Assembly: GCF_004379255.2 (NCBI RefSeq)
Contig: NC_056037.1
Span: 16,626,902 to 16,690,901 of the forward strand
DNA from: Salvia splendens
Taxonomy: Eukaryota; Streptophyta; Magnoliopsida; Lamiales; Lamiaceae
Length of the DNA: 64,000 nucleotides
Direction: 5' to 3'
Part shown: one piece after another, positions 10,435-20,741 of the stretch
How the letters are laid out: each line of letters begins with the position of its first letter
How positions within the stretch are numbered: the first letter of the stretch is position 1
The notes under the pieces: model-generated
Databases searched by the model: none
What the model saw: the letters and a program-made list of their open reading frames with translations, nothing else
Told to the model about the DNA's origin: nothing
Position numbers and translations under genes: made by a program

Positions 10435-11887
10435 TGTTAGGGTTTTGTATACTAGAAATCACCTTTCGAGTGATTGCATACTGTAAAACTCTAATGGTTA
10501 TTTTCCAATAAATGCAACAGATTATTTTTGTCATAATGTTGTTATGTTTTACATTTAATGGTTGTTTATTGCATATTTAAATGTATAAGCAAACGTAACA
10601 AAGTCGAAGTCTTTGTTTTAGTAGACTGGTTGTGGGCGTCGTCCAATTTAAGGTAACAAGGTCAGTTCTAAACAAAGAAAAATAAGAATTTCACAATCTA
10701 GTACCTATCGCGAAAGGTTGCAATGTCAGTCCGATTATTTCTAAGCCTTATTGAAATAAGATGACGTTGGTGTGGTATAGCACTGAATGGATCTAACAGC
10801 AAGACGAGTCTTTATGCTATCTACTGAAAGACGAGGTCTTGATAATTAATTTCTTAATCAATGTACGTTAGCATTGAGCATACGATATTGAGTGTCCACT
10901 ACTTTGACTTACCAAAGGTGCGGGTTTTTCGTAACCCAACGATCCAGGTATATTGGGTAGTGGTGATCATTATCTAGAGGTGCTAGGATTGCTATTATGT
11001 TGAAACGTGCGCGAGAAGAGTCTCGTTTGATAACATCCACAAGAGGAGCTCGAAACAAGGTTTTATTATTCGGAACCTAGCTAGTTGGAGTTTAATTACT
11101 CTATGAATAATAAATAAGAGTTTCTTGCTAAGTCCACTCTTGGAGAATAAAATATGTTAATTAATAAAGTCCATAGCAGACAATAATTAATTAATGGATG
11201 TTTCTATCTTAACATAGGAAATAAATTGAACGCGAATAAAGGAAACCCGGAATACTTGTAATTTCGGATTTGGAAAGGCAGTGCAATATTACTTCTGTAG
11301 TGGCTGCTTGTAATATTCCAATATAAGCTCATATTAAATTGTGGGTTCAATTTAATTAGTAAAAAGCTAATTGGGTGAGGCCTGATCCAAATTCTTCCTT
11401 AGATCCCTAATTGGGCCCAATATGTGACTTATATAAATAGGAGAATAAAGGAGACAGAAAATACACCTTTTTCCACTCACAAATTTTCGTCCACTCCTTT
11501 GAGAGAGAGAAATCGAAAATTGCCTTCCTCTGTGAGCTGAGTTCTGTCTTCGTTATTCAAGTCCTAATACGTTGGTGAGATTTGCCCACACAAATATCGG
11601 TGTATTGTCCGAGACACCAGTCAGAAGATCTGAGGTCTTGTATTGAAGATCTTCACGTGGAGACGGAGTGAGCCATCATCGATTCTTGATTGAATCAACG
11701 AGGTAAATTGGCTAATTCCGTAGTAAGCATATTTTAGGGATTTTATATGCTAAAGCATGTTTTAATTCAAGTTATGAGCATGATACATGTGAAAATTGCG
11801 CGAATGAATTTGTCTAAATAATCAGCTAAATAGATCAAATCCATGTGATCGGATATTGCACGCACGCTTCCGCTGCCAACCCCTTCA
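10435..11887 (+). repeat. Long Copia-type LTR, plus strand
   Basis: A 1453 bp sequence starting TGTTAGGGTT and ending CTTCA, followed two bases later by the primer site TGGTATCAGAGC (11890-11901). A TATA box (atataaatag) lies at 11431-11440. It abuts the Copia reverse transcriptase abruptly, so it was inserted or joined there. No second copy is in the window, so the element is truncated and no target-site duplication can be checked. Confidence 0.72.
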
Positions 11888-13180
11888 ATTGGTATCAGAG
11901 CTAGTCTTTGGCTCTGATTATTTGGATTTAAATTTCGCGAAATCCATGTATGCATGTGTTACTTGATTGCGAAGCATGTTCTTGGTGTTTTTGTTTAATT
12001 TTATGCATGATGAACTCAAGAACTATCGAATCAAAGAACTTGAATTGCTCGAACGCACCACGTGCGATCGAGGTAGGGATGTCGAGACAGTGGGAGCCGG
12101 AAGCCGTGATCATGGGGCGACGCGCAGACGAGTGGGGGCTCGTGCGCGCCGCCGGCCGAGACCACACACACCAGACGGAACCCGGGTCGAGGTCGACGTG
12201 GCGGTGACTGGCGCGGAGTGGTGGTTCGTCCGAGAACCACCGAGACACCGCGAGACACCAGGCCAACCTTAGGCGGAAGGCTTCCCGAGACGAAGCTCCA
12301 GTCGTGGCCAAGACGTGTGCGCCATAAGGCGCGACGTGTGCCGAGACGAGAGGAGAATCCAGGCTCGGGAGGGACGACACGGGCGATAGAAACTGGCCGA
12401 GAGCAGCGCCGCAGTCGTGCGCGCTGCTGGCCGAGAGTCGCGGGACCCGACGAGCCACGACACCAAGACGAACTTAGCGGCTGGCCGAGAGTTGATGCGC
12501 CTGTGCGCGTCTCGCTGGCTGAGAGCTGCCGAGACACCGACGAGCCGGTGGTCTAGCCAGGCGGCCGAGAGCATGTGCGCACTCGTGCGCTACTGGCCGA
12601 GACGCTTCATGCGTCGTGATCCGACGACAAACTCGTCGGATTTTCGTCGTTCATCGTTCGTGCGATGAGATAACAATGAAGGATTATTTTAATGATTATT
12701 TGATTATTTTATTAAAAGATATCATTAAAATATTATTATTTAATGGAAATAAAATCTTTTTGGAAGATTTGTCTAGATTTTAGGAATATTTTTATTATTA
12801 TCTATATCTATGAAAATAAATAATATTATTTTATTCCTAGATGATATAGATGAGAATAATTTAATAGTTTCCTAATATTTATTTAGATTTAAGGAATATT
12901 TTTATTATTATTTATATCTGTGGAAATAAATAATGATTATTTTATTCCTAGATGATATGGATGAGAATAATTTAATAGTTTCCTAAAATTTATATATCTA
13001 AGATGCTAATAAGGATAGATATGTATGAATACATTAAATAATAAAATATCTCTTCCTAATCTTGAACAAGGAAATAATTTGAATTTATTTTTCATGTCTT
13101 ATTAAGGATTAAATAATTTGTTTATTTTAGATAATTGGATAGATAATTTCGGGGGCGGGGGCGGGGGCGGGGGGGGTGGT
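11888..13180 (+). mobile_element. Non-coding interior of the plus-strand LTR element
   Basis: After the primer site there is no gag- or pol-like frame. Bases 12060-12660 are strongly GC-rich with many cgagac and ggccgaga words and many open frames in all directions, which is a composition effect. Bases 12670-13140 are AT-rich and hold a direct duplication of ~110 bp (~12772-12882 and ~12884-13000). A G-rich run (13151-13179) ends the segment. A large non-autonomous element or a deletion product would both fit. Confidence 0.5.
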
Positions 13181-13329
13181 TAATTTGGAGTATTTGCGAT
13201 TTTTGAGGTATATTCTGAATGGCCTTTTATGGCTGGGGTCGGTTATTGTATTTAGGATTTATGGGAGGTAGTCTTTGAATTTTGAAGAGTTGGGCATATG
13301 TATGCTTGCGATTCGGTACTCAGGCCGCC

Positions 13330-13835
13330 TCCCTCAATTCTGCCTTGGGAACCCTAGCTTCACCGGGTGCCCCTTCGCCGCCGCCACTGCTGCCGCCCGC
13401 CGGAGGATCGGTGTTGGTGGCGTGGTCATGTGCGGCGGCCGCTGGAACCTTAGCTTCACCGGGTAACCCTTCGTCGCCGCTATCGGGGATGCCGCCGCCA
13501 CTGCTGCTGCCCGCCGGAGGATCGGTGTTGGTGGCGTGGTCATGTGCGGCGGCCGCTGCGGCTCTTCCGCCTCCTCGGCCTCCGCCGTTTCGGCCCTCTC
13601 CTCCGATAGCGTGCTCCATCATATTTGCCCAAAAGGAGCAATTGTCTCCATTTATCCTGGATTGTAGGTGAACTTCCCCAAACAACTCTGGTTTAGGGGA
13701 GATTTGGCTTGGTTGGTTTTGGTTTGATGGCTTTGATTGTTGGCTGTTTTGCCATTTCACAAATTCAACAAAATGTGCAGTAAGCTCTGTAATTGAAGTC
13801 ACAAATTGTGCAGCAAGCTTTGTGATTGATTTCAC
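13330..13835 (-). pseudogene. Copia gag N-terminus with duplicated segment
   Basis: The minus strand from 13835 encodes a 171-codon frame that opens with a Thr/Glu/Phe-rich stretch and then LQSRINGDNCSFWANMMEHA, like the start of Copia gag (a hydrophobic-G-x-N-Y-x-x-W-x-x-M pattern). It lies ~150 bp inside the 5' LTR, as expected. Downstream it becomes Gly/Ala/Ser-rich with a duplicated block (HDHATNTDPPAG twice, ~13540 and ~13425), and no gag core follows. Confidence 0.55.
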
Positions 13836-13984
13836 ATTGGATAGTTGGAAGTTTCCTTTGGGTTCGGCTTTGTGTCAAATTCTGACATCTTGGTGGGTTT
13901 TGCAAGGGTTCTAGGAAAGGTCGGGAAAGGTATGCCCGGGACGGTGATGAATCTGTTCTGAGTCCCGAACATGCTTTGATATCA

Positions 13985-14237
13985 TCTTAACGATGGTAAT
14001 CGAGAGACTTGAAAAGGCGATGCATATCAGAAGCTTTTGGGAGATAAGAATTGTATTTCTTTTTATGATTCTTGTTACAATCGGTTCTTCCCTATATGTA
14101 GGGAGGAATACAAATTAATTTTGGAATGTAATCACTGTGAAATCAATCTATTCTAAGATTGTGTTTACATATCAATTTCATATCTTTCTCCCTTAATTTC
14201 GGCCTTCTTCTTTGGTAATTGCTTCAATCTTGGCATG
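13985..14237 (-). repeat. 5' LTR of the decayed Copia element
   Basis: The near copy of 8470-8729. The outer ~20 bases of the LTR are replaced here by ctctgatacca (14238-14248), the reverse complement of a tRNA-Met primer-site core. The junction is therefore not a simple insertion boundary. Confidence 0.78.
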
Positions 14238-14250
14238 CTCTGATACCAGG

Positions 14251-14738
14251 TGTTGACAATTGAAACTAAAAATATAACATATAACTGTCCCACATCGGTG
14301 TCAAGAGAAAACTGAAACTAGTATATAAGTCTCATGGGTCTCTCCTCTTATCACCAATTGGTTTTAGGATGGAACCCATGGATTTCTATCTTGGTATCAG
14401 AACGGGTCGCCGACTGTGGGTCAAATTTAACTGACCCATCAGTATATCTGGGCTAAAACCGAAAAAATGACTGACCCAGCAATATAACTGGGCTGAAAAT
14501 TTGGGTCAGTGGTCCAACCGATTGAAAAAAAAATTGGGCTGATTGTCCAATCGATCATAAAAAAGTCCAACCCCTCCAAGATTCACCTTGAAGGGTTTGA
14601 GGGAGGGTGTTGACAATTGAAACTAAAAATATAACATATAACTGTCCCACGTCGATGTCAAGAGAAAACTGAAACTAGTATATAAGTTTCATGAGCCTCT
14701 CCTCTTATCACCAATTGGTTTTAGGATGGATTTCTATC
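14251..14738 (+). mobile_element. TRIM (terminal-repeat retrotransposon in miniature)
   Basis: Two short direct repeats, 14251-14390 and 14608-14738, both start TGTTGACAATTG and end tttctatc. Just after the first comes the primer site TTGGTATCAGAAC (14391-14403), and just before the second the polypurine tract tttgagggaggg (14596-14607). The ~215 bp interior has no coding capacity and repeats the words tgggtcag and gggctga. LTR, PBS, PPT and LTR in under 500 bp is the definition of a TRIM. The first LTR has ~10 extra bases (ggaacccat repeat) and there are several substitutions, so the copy is not very young. No clear target-site duplication was found. Confidence 0.85.
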
Positions 14739-15917
14739 CTTTAGCAGCAGTATTTCAGTTGAAAATCATCATATTTGAATCTATTTAACATTTGATTTAC
14801 TTATTTGGATGTGGCATGTGCTTTTGCTATATCTGCAATAAATTTCATCAACTGTTTTTTTATAACACTAAAAATGTCCGAAAACTATTTCTAAATTACC
14901 ATACAAAAGCATTTCTTGATCGGTCAAAGACACAAATTGATACTCCATATAGTATACTAAGTACTAGTATTTAAAGAATTTAAAGTTTGTGATGAGTTGG
15001 TGCAATTCTTATTCAAAACTTGGTTGTTGCATCAGTGACAACCAAACTAGCGGTTCGTTTTCACATGATAAATATTTTATGTGTTGGGATTGGTGAAAAC
15101 TTTAATTAAACACAATTTTATGGATATCATATTAATGCATGTATGAGAAAGTCAAATGTCAATTTTAAACGTGATAAACATTTTACTACTCCATATTAAT
15201 TCTTCTTCTTCTTTTAAAGGGCGAGTTCGCATTATTATGCTTTTTGGAATCAATTTAATGCTACTCGGATATTTCTTATCTATGTAACAATAAAATTATG
15301 GACATATGTAAGGCACTAAACGTTATTTGGCATGACATGTTACACAAAATTAATAATTTATTCATATAATTAAATTCACACTCACATCTCCTCACTAAAC
15401 TACAACGGTGTAGGACAAGGCCAAGTGGGTGGAGTCAAAATTATACAAATTTGAAGGATTTTGGTAACGCGTAAAATATAACCATAATTTAAGATTATAT
15501 AAATCAAATAATATCACTCAACCAATATTTGATTACACACTTGAAAGCACGTCCGAAAATATAAACATTCTGGTTGTTTCCTTTTGCCTTCTGTAATTGC
15601 TAAGGTGCCGAGATAATTCAAAATTAATTAATTAATTAATTAATTAATCTGATATTTTCAAAAATTAGTTTTTTTTAAAAACTAAAATCACATACCAAAA
15701 CTAATTCATACCCACTATTTATAAATTAGTCAAATATATCCGATTAAAAAACTGTAAAATTAAATCTTATCTAACATGTTCGGATCATTAATAGCATATT
15801 AGTTTAATATTATCTATTTTGAATCAAACCATACAAATCTCATTTTAGATCATTCTAAAAGAGTCTCAGACTATGTGGGATTGGAAAACACTTATATTGA
15901 GTAGTATATTTAACTTC
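14739..15917. other. AT-rich intergenic DNA
   Basis: No gene or mobile-element ends recognised. An (aatt)n microsatellite lies at about 15626-15650. Confidence 0.5.
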
Positions 15918-16402
15918 TACTTCCTTTATCCTATAGAAATATGTCATCCTATATCATTTTTCTTTTGTCTTATAAAAATAGTTAGTACTCCCTTCGTTCC
16001 ATTGTAGTAGAGACATTTCTTTTTGACACGGAGATTAAGAAAAATATGTGTAATGTATTAAATAAAAAAATAATAAAGTATGAGAGATGAAAAAGTAGAG
16101 AGAAAAAAGTAAGAAAGAGATAAAAGTAATTGATAAGAAATGTGTTGACTTTTTACTAAAAAGGAAATAACTATACTACTGTGGAATGTACCAAAATGAC
16201 AAAATAACTCTACTACTATGGAACGGGGGAAGTATCTATTTATGACAATCTTTTTGTCATTCTCTTTTATTCTATAATTTTTGGGCCCACTACACACTAC
16301 ATAAGTTTAAATATTTTTTCCTCATTATCTTTTAATTTACCATTTACACATTAAAGCTCGTGTCTAATCTAAAATGATCAATTTCTATGAGATAGAGAGA
16401 CT
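15918..16402. mobile_element. MITE with a Stowaway MITE inserted in it
   Basis: The inner element, 15986-16234, has ends TACTCCCTTCGTTCCA and ggaacgggggaagTA, a clean Stowaway. Around it, ttcctttatcctatagaaat on the left and atttctatgagatagagaga on the right form the imperfect inverted ends of an older MITE. Confidence 0.65.
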
Positions 16403-16885
16403 ATCATTTTTACGGCCTAATAGAGATGAGTGATGATAAACAACCAAATTTTGTACAACCAAAATAAGGTTAATAATTTGATGAATTAATTATATATTAA
16501 AACAATAAATGTAGTAAATGGACAAGTTAAAAAGACTTATTAGCCTTTAACCTCATTTTTTTATTTTTATATTTGAATTTCCTTTCTATTGTTTTTAAAT
16601 TTTGAATTAAAGTATGCACTAATTACATTTATGGTTTCCAAAAAAGTAAAAAAAATATACACAAATCATAAATATATGACCATAGTATTATGCATTTTCC
16701 ATGTACTATATATGCATCCATATATTTTAATTAAATGCATAAATAAACTTATTTTTTCAAATAAAATAGTTTTTGATTGGTTACCTAGATTTGTTGAATA
16801 AAGATAGCTCATTTCAAACTGCAGATTATATTAGGAACGCATTCGAGTCATTCTAAACCTGACTCGAATATGGTCATTCTGGTCC
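16403..16885. other. AT-rich intergenic DNA
   Basis: No gene, RNA or mobile-element signature seen. Confidence 0.5.
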
Positions 16886-16888
16886 TGA

Positions 16889-18466
16889 GAGCATCCTTAA
16901 CGTCGCGGGCCGGACAGCACCTGGGTCCCGGCCCGCGGCCCCCGCATGATGGAGGTGATGAATTTGCGGCCCAGGCCGGTCCCGGGGACTCAGTCGCAGC
17001 CCAGGGACGCGCCCGGGGTCTGGCCTGCATGTGTTAAACTATGCCGTGCCGCACGAGATGAGTCCCGGCCTGGCGTTGGATATCTTCCGGGCCGGGCCGC
17101 AAGTCCCCAACATTTGATATTTTTTCGTTTTACTGCCTATATATACTCCATTTGTGCACCATTTTTTCCACACTTTCTCAATTTCAATCCTCTTGTATTA
17201 CAATATTTTCGGCTTCTATGGATTAGTTTAACAGCGATCAACGAAAGATGGACGATTTTGTCAACTCCAACAACTGGTACGTGCCGCCGTCGCCCGACCC
17301 TAATACAACGCCTAGTCCGAGGTTGCCTACCAACATGGAAATAACATCGCCAGTTAGCACTGATGAGTACGAAATCAGCGACATCCCCCGCTGTAGGGAG
17401 GGGCAAGGGCAAGGTTGTGGATGATGAGGGGCCGAAGAAGTATAGTCCGCAGGAGACATTGTGGCTGGCCATGAACTTCATCGACGTCTCCGAGGATCCT
17501 ATCATCGGCAACCAGCAGAGCGTCAAAGCGTTCTGGGAACGGATTGAGGAGAAGTACAACGCTGGTCGACCCAGAGGGTCGTTCGAGCGTAGCTATGTGA
17601 AGCTACGCAAGCATTGAGGTCGGGTCCAGAAAGATGTGAACAAGTGGAATGGCAAGTGGACTAACGTAGTCCGGATGTGGCCGAGCGGGCACAACGAGAT
17701 GGACCTCGTGGAGAAGGCCAAGGCGGATTTCTTCTCTGACGTGAAGAAGCACTTCAAGTACTTCGACGTTTGGAAGCTTCTCGAGAAGAGCCCGAAGTAC
17801 ACCGGCAGCAAGTGGGGCGCCGAAGAGAACCAAAGTTTCCACCGCCGGACACTACTCTTCGAGCGAAGGAGGTCCGGCGATTGACCTCAACGTGACAAAC
17901 GACGACGTCTTCCTCTCATCCCCTAGCACTCAAAGCCGTCCGATAGGAATAAAGACGGCAAAGAGGAAAGCGAAGGGGAAGGCAACTGTGAGCTACTCCG
18001 CTATTCCGCCACCGCCATCCAATCAGTCTCTGGATAAGATCACCGACTCTATGTCGGAGATGAGTATTACCTGGCGGATGAGCCAGCTGATGGAGTGGAC
18101 ATCGAGGGATACCTTGACAATGTCGGAGTTCGATCTCGAATTGCACCAAGAGATGATCGCCTATCTTCTCGCACCCTTTTTAAAAAAATGTATGACTTGT
18201 ATTTTTATTTTTTAGGATTTTTAATTTGTTTTGTCTAGGATTTGTAATTTTAATTTCTACTGAACAATGTATTTTCCCGGTTTGAATTGGTCAACGTATT
18301 GCATTTACGAATAAAATAGGTTGAAGTTGTGAATAGTGCAATTTATAGTTGTGGCCCGGGTTGGGGCCTGCAGGATTAGAGCAGTTGTGCTCTGGGACTC
18401 AAATTTAGGGGAATGATGACGTGGAGGGGATTAGGGCCTGAATCCAGACCAGGGTTAAGGATGCTC
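16889..18466 (+). mobile_element. PIF/Harbinger-like DNA transposon carrying only ORF1
   Basis: The 13 bp ends GAGCATCCTTAAC are perfect inverted repeats, and TGA stands on both outer sides (16886-16888, 18467-18469) as a 3 bp target duplication. That length is usual for PIF/Harbinger, although the favoured target is TTA/TAA. The 1578 bp element has CpG-rich ends and one broken gene of the Myb/trihelix-like ORF1 class. There is no room for a DDE transposase, so it needs one in trans. Confidence 0.75.
17248..18179 (+). pseudogene. Harbinger ORF1-like (Myb/trihelix plus NAM-associated type) protein, broken
   Basis: Likely start at ATG 17248. The readable protein has YSPQETLWLAMNFIDVSEDP, IIGNQQSVKAFWERI and the GSFERSYVKLRKH block (a SANT/trihelix-like DNA-binding region), then KWNGKWTNVVRMWPSG, KHFKYFDVWKLLEKSPKY and a basic KRKAKGKA stretch. 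It is the class often annotated in plants as glutathione S-transferase T3-like or NAM-associated C-terminal protein, which I regard as the DNA-binding partner of the Harbinger transposase. Three lesions are visible: a frame change near 17385-17400, a TGA at 17615-17617 where tryptophan is usual, and a one-base shift near 17835-17850. Confidence 0.72.
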
Positions 18467-18896
18467 TGAACCATGTGTCCCACTCTACCCGATCCAAGCC
18501 ATATACCGGATTGTTTGCATATTAATTTAATATTTTCAATTATAAACCCTTAGAGCACCCGCAACGTGCCGCGCGGGTGTCTCGTATCTCGTCCCTCCGA
18601 GACGAGACGGCAGCGAGACGCATTGCAGCGTCCCGTCTCATCCCGGTCCCGCCGAGATGCCTGTCCTACCGAGACGGCTGGCGCGCCACCTCGCCACGCG
18701 CTCGCGTGACGTGGCGCGCGCTGGCGCTAGGCGTGACGCCCACTCGCGCGGCCCGTGAGTGGGCTTCGTCACGCTGATGCAATAAATCATTTTTTTTAAA
18801 TTTGAATTTAATAAAATAAATAAATAAAAATTCAAACGGTAATGTTACTGTTTTCGACCGTTTTTTTATTTTTTATTTATTTTTCTTTTTTTACTC

Positions 18897-18904
18897 TATA
18901 AATA
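18897..18904 (+). promoter_or_regulatory. TATA box of the second Harbinger-like element
   Basis: TATAAATA stands ~106 bp before the ATG at 19010, with a pyrimidine-rich leader between. Confidence 0.5.
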
Positions 18905-19009
18905 CTCTTATTTTATCCTCATTATACACACAAACACACATCTATTATTCCCAAATCATCTCCATTGTCTCTCCAATTTTCATCTAACCTCTCCAATTTT
19001 CATCAAAAA

Positions 19010-20150
19010 ATGTCCGGCGTCGGAAACTCTGGCGGCTTCGGTGGGTTTGACATCAACGCGTTTGGCGACTGGGAGGCATGTACAATGTCTTGGGTGGTTC
19101 CGGATCCGGTTCGTCGACGCCAGGCACCCAAGGCTCGTCGACGCCGGCGGGGTACCAACCACCCCATTTTGATGTGGATGCATACGCTCGTCCCTCCGCC
19201 CCGAGGTATTCGCAGGGATTATCCTAAATTAGGGAGGATTATCCGGATGAACCCAATCCGGAAGGAAGACGAGGCGGTGGAAGCTCCAGGGCATTCGACG
19301 CCGTGGAGGAAGAGGAAGAGGCGGCCGAGGACGAGGAGAATGTAGGCCGTCATCCGTATAGCCGCAAGGACACGATGGCTCTGTACAACGCCTGGATTAG
19401 CGTCTCGTACGATCCCATCGTCGGGAATCAACAATCCCGGAAGTGCTTTTGGGAAAAGGTCATTGTGGCCTACAACGAGATTAAGCCGAAGGGGTTCCGC
19501 CGCCGCACATTGAAGATGCTCCGAAGTCATTTTGACCGAGTCGAGAGAAAGGTCAAAAAATTCTGCAGCGTCTACAAGAATGAAGCGGCTCATTAACAAA
19601 GCGGAGCCACTTGAGTCGACATTCCGAGATCGACTTTGCGAGTCTATTTCGACGACAACGGCAAAGAATTCAAACATGTCGATGTTTGGGAGGCCGTCAA
19701 AGACGTCGAAAGGTGGGTCGGCGGTGTCCAGTCCAGCACGGGCTTGACCTTGAAACGCACGAAGCACACGACGGGTGGCCAATACTCGTCTAGTGGGGGC
19801 GGTTCAGGCAGCGCCGCACAAGAGGTTGCCTCGCAGGAGGTTGAGGGCACGGCAGACGATGCAGGGGGTCCTCCCGTGTGCGCCGTCGGCCGCAAGGGAC
19901 CAAGGCGGCGAAGGCGGCTAGAGGGAGGAGGGGCCGAGACGAATCAAGCCAGGCGGGTTCCCAAGGGCCGCCCTCCTCCCTAATGTCCATGTACTTCACC
20001 GCCATGATGGCGGACACTTCACGGACAACGCCCGCCCAATATCAAGCCCATCATGCCGGCATTGTGTATCTGGCGGGACAACTTGGTATTCCGCCTCCAT
20101 TCGGTGCACCACCACCGCCTTCGACGATGATTCGCCGGTGGAGTAGTTTT
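19010..20150 (+). pseudogene. Harbinger ORF1-like protein, diverged and broken
   Basis: The start ATG at 19010 opens MSGVGNSGGFGGFDINAF. After a frame change near 19070-19080, a Ser/Gly/Pro-rich stretch runs to an acidic block (VEEEEEAAEDEE). The DNA-binding region follows (YSRKDTMALYNAWISVSYDP, IVGNQQSRKCFWEKV, FRRRTLKMLRSHFDRVERKV). A stop at 19594-19596 and a frame change precede FDDNGKEFKHVDVWEAV and the C-terminal part (YFTAMMADTSRTTPAQYQA). The motif order matches the ORF1 at 17248, but the sequences are well diverged, so these are two families rather than copies of one. Confidence 0.7.
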
Positions 20151-20620
20151 TATAATTTCTATAAATTTGTATTTTAAATTATGTCTTTTTTTATTTATTT
20201 TGCCACGAATTTAATTTTTAGGATTTTAAGTTGTAATTTTATTTTATTTAATGAAGTGTGTTTTTATTAATTGAATTTGTTGGAAATAAAAATAAAAAAT
20301 GAAATTGAATGAATATTTAAGGGATGAGATGGTTAAGAGACGGATAAGAGATGGAGGGTTGCAGGTGTTGTTTCTTAAGAGATGGAGGGTTGCAGGTGTT
20401 GTTTCTTAGTTAAGAGATGAAGTGAAAAGTATAATGGAGCTCATGAATAGGTAAGAGATGAGACGGTTTAATAGATACTGCCGTGGAGAGAAAGTAACAT
20501 AAGTAAAAAAAATGTGGGTCCAGAAAGTTTGTCGCACGACAGGCTGGACAGCACTAGGATTTCTACATGATATTATAATAATATATTAACGTGTGTTTGT
20601 AGTTGTACACACGAGGCCGC

Positions 20621-20630
20621 CATAAATACA
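20621..20630 (+). promoter_or_regulatory. Probable TATA box of the CBSX5-like gene
   Basis: cataaataca lies ~112 bp before the ATG at 20742, followed by a C/T-rich leader (cttccacttc words) typical of plant 5' untranslated regions. Confidence 0.5.
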
Positions 20631-20741
20631 CACGCAGCTCCTTCCACTTCTCCATCATCACCACTTCCACTTCAATTCTGAATCACTCTCACTCTTTCAT
20701 CTTCAATCTCGATATATCCGCCTTCTCCCCTCTCTTTCTGC

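Larger units (their letters stand above)
8470..14237 (-). mobile_element. Decayed Copia retrotransposon with an inserted or recombined second element
   Basis: Two ~255 bp direct repeats (8470-8729 and 13985-14237) act as LTRs on the minus strand. Next to the right LTR lies a PBS-like tGATATCAAAGC (a worn TGGTATCAGAGC, initiator tRNA-Met type). Next to the left LTR lies the polypurine tract ttgagggggag. Gag N-terminus is at 13590-13835, and reverse transcriptase and RNase H at 8709-10434, with frameshifts. The rest of gag, protease and integrase are missing. Their place is taken by a plus-strand LTR and non-coding DNA (10435 to ~13180). Confidence 0.8.
18553..20497 (+). mobile_element. Second PIF/Harbinger-like element with ORF1 only
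   Basis: The left end GAGCACCCGCAACG follows TTA (18550-18552), a good Harbinger target. The right end is degenerate (about gccgtggagagaaag at 20485-20499), so the boundary is approximate. The left ~230 bp are CpG-rich with cgagacg words, like the element at 23853. The interior has an AT-rich stretch, its own TATA box and a broken ORF1-type gene. No transposase gene is present. Confidence 0.65.

Noticed and set aside
12031..12668. Several overlapping open frames of 80-170 codons on both strands
   Set aside because: They arise from GC-rich, stop-poor sequence. No frame has recognisable motifs and all frames look equally likely.
13282..13671. Plus-strand Pro/Ala-rich frame
   Set aside because: It is the complement of the Gly/Ala-rich Copia gag segment and follows the duplicated DNA block.
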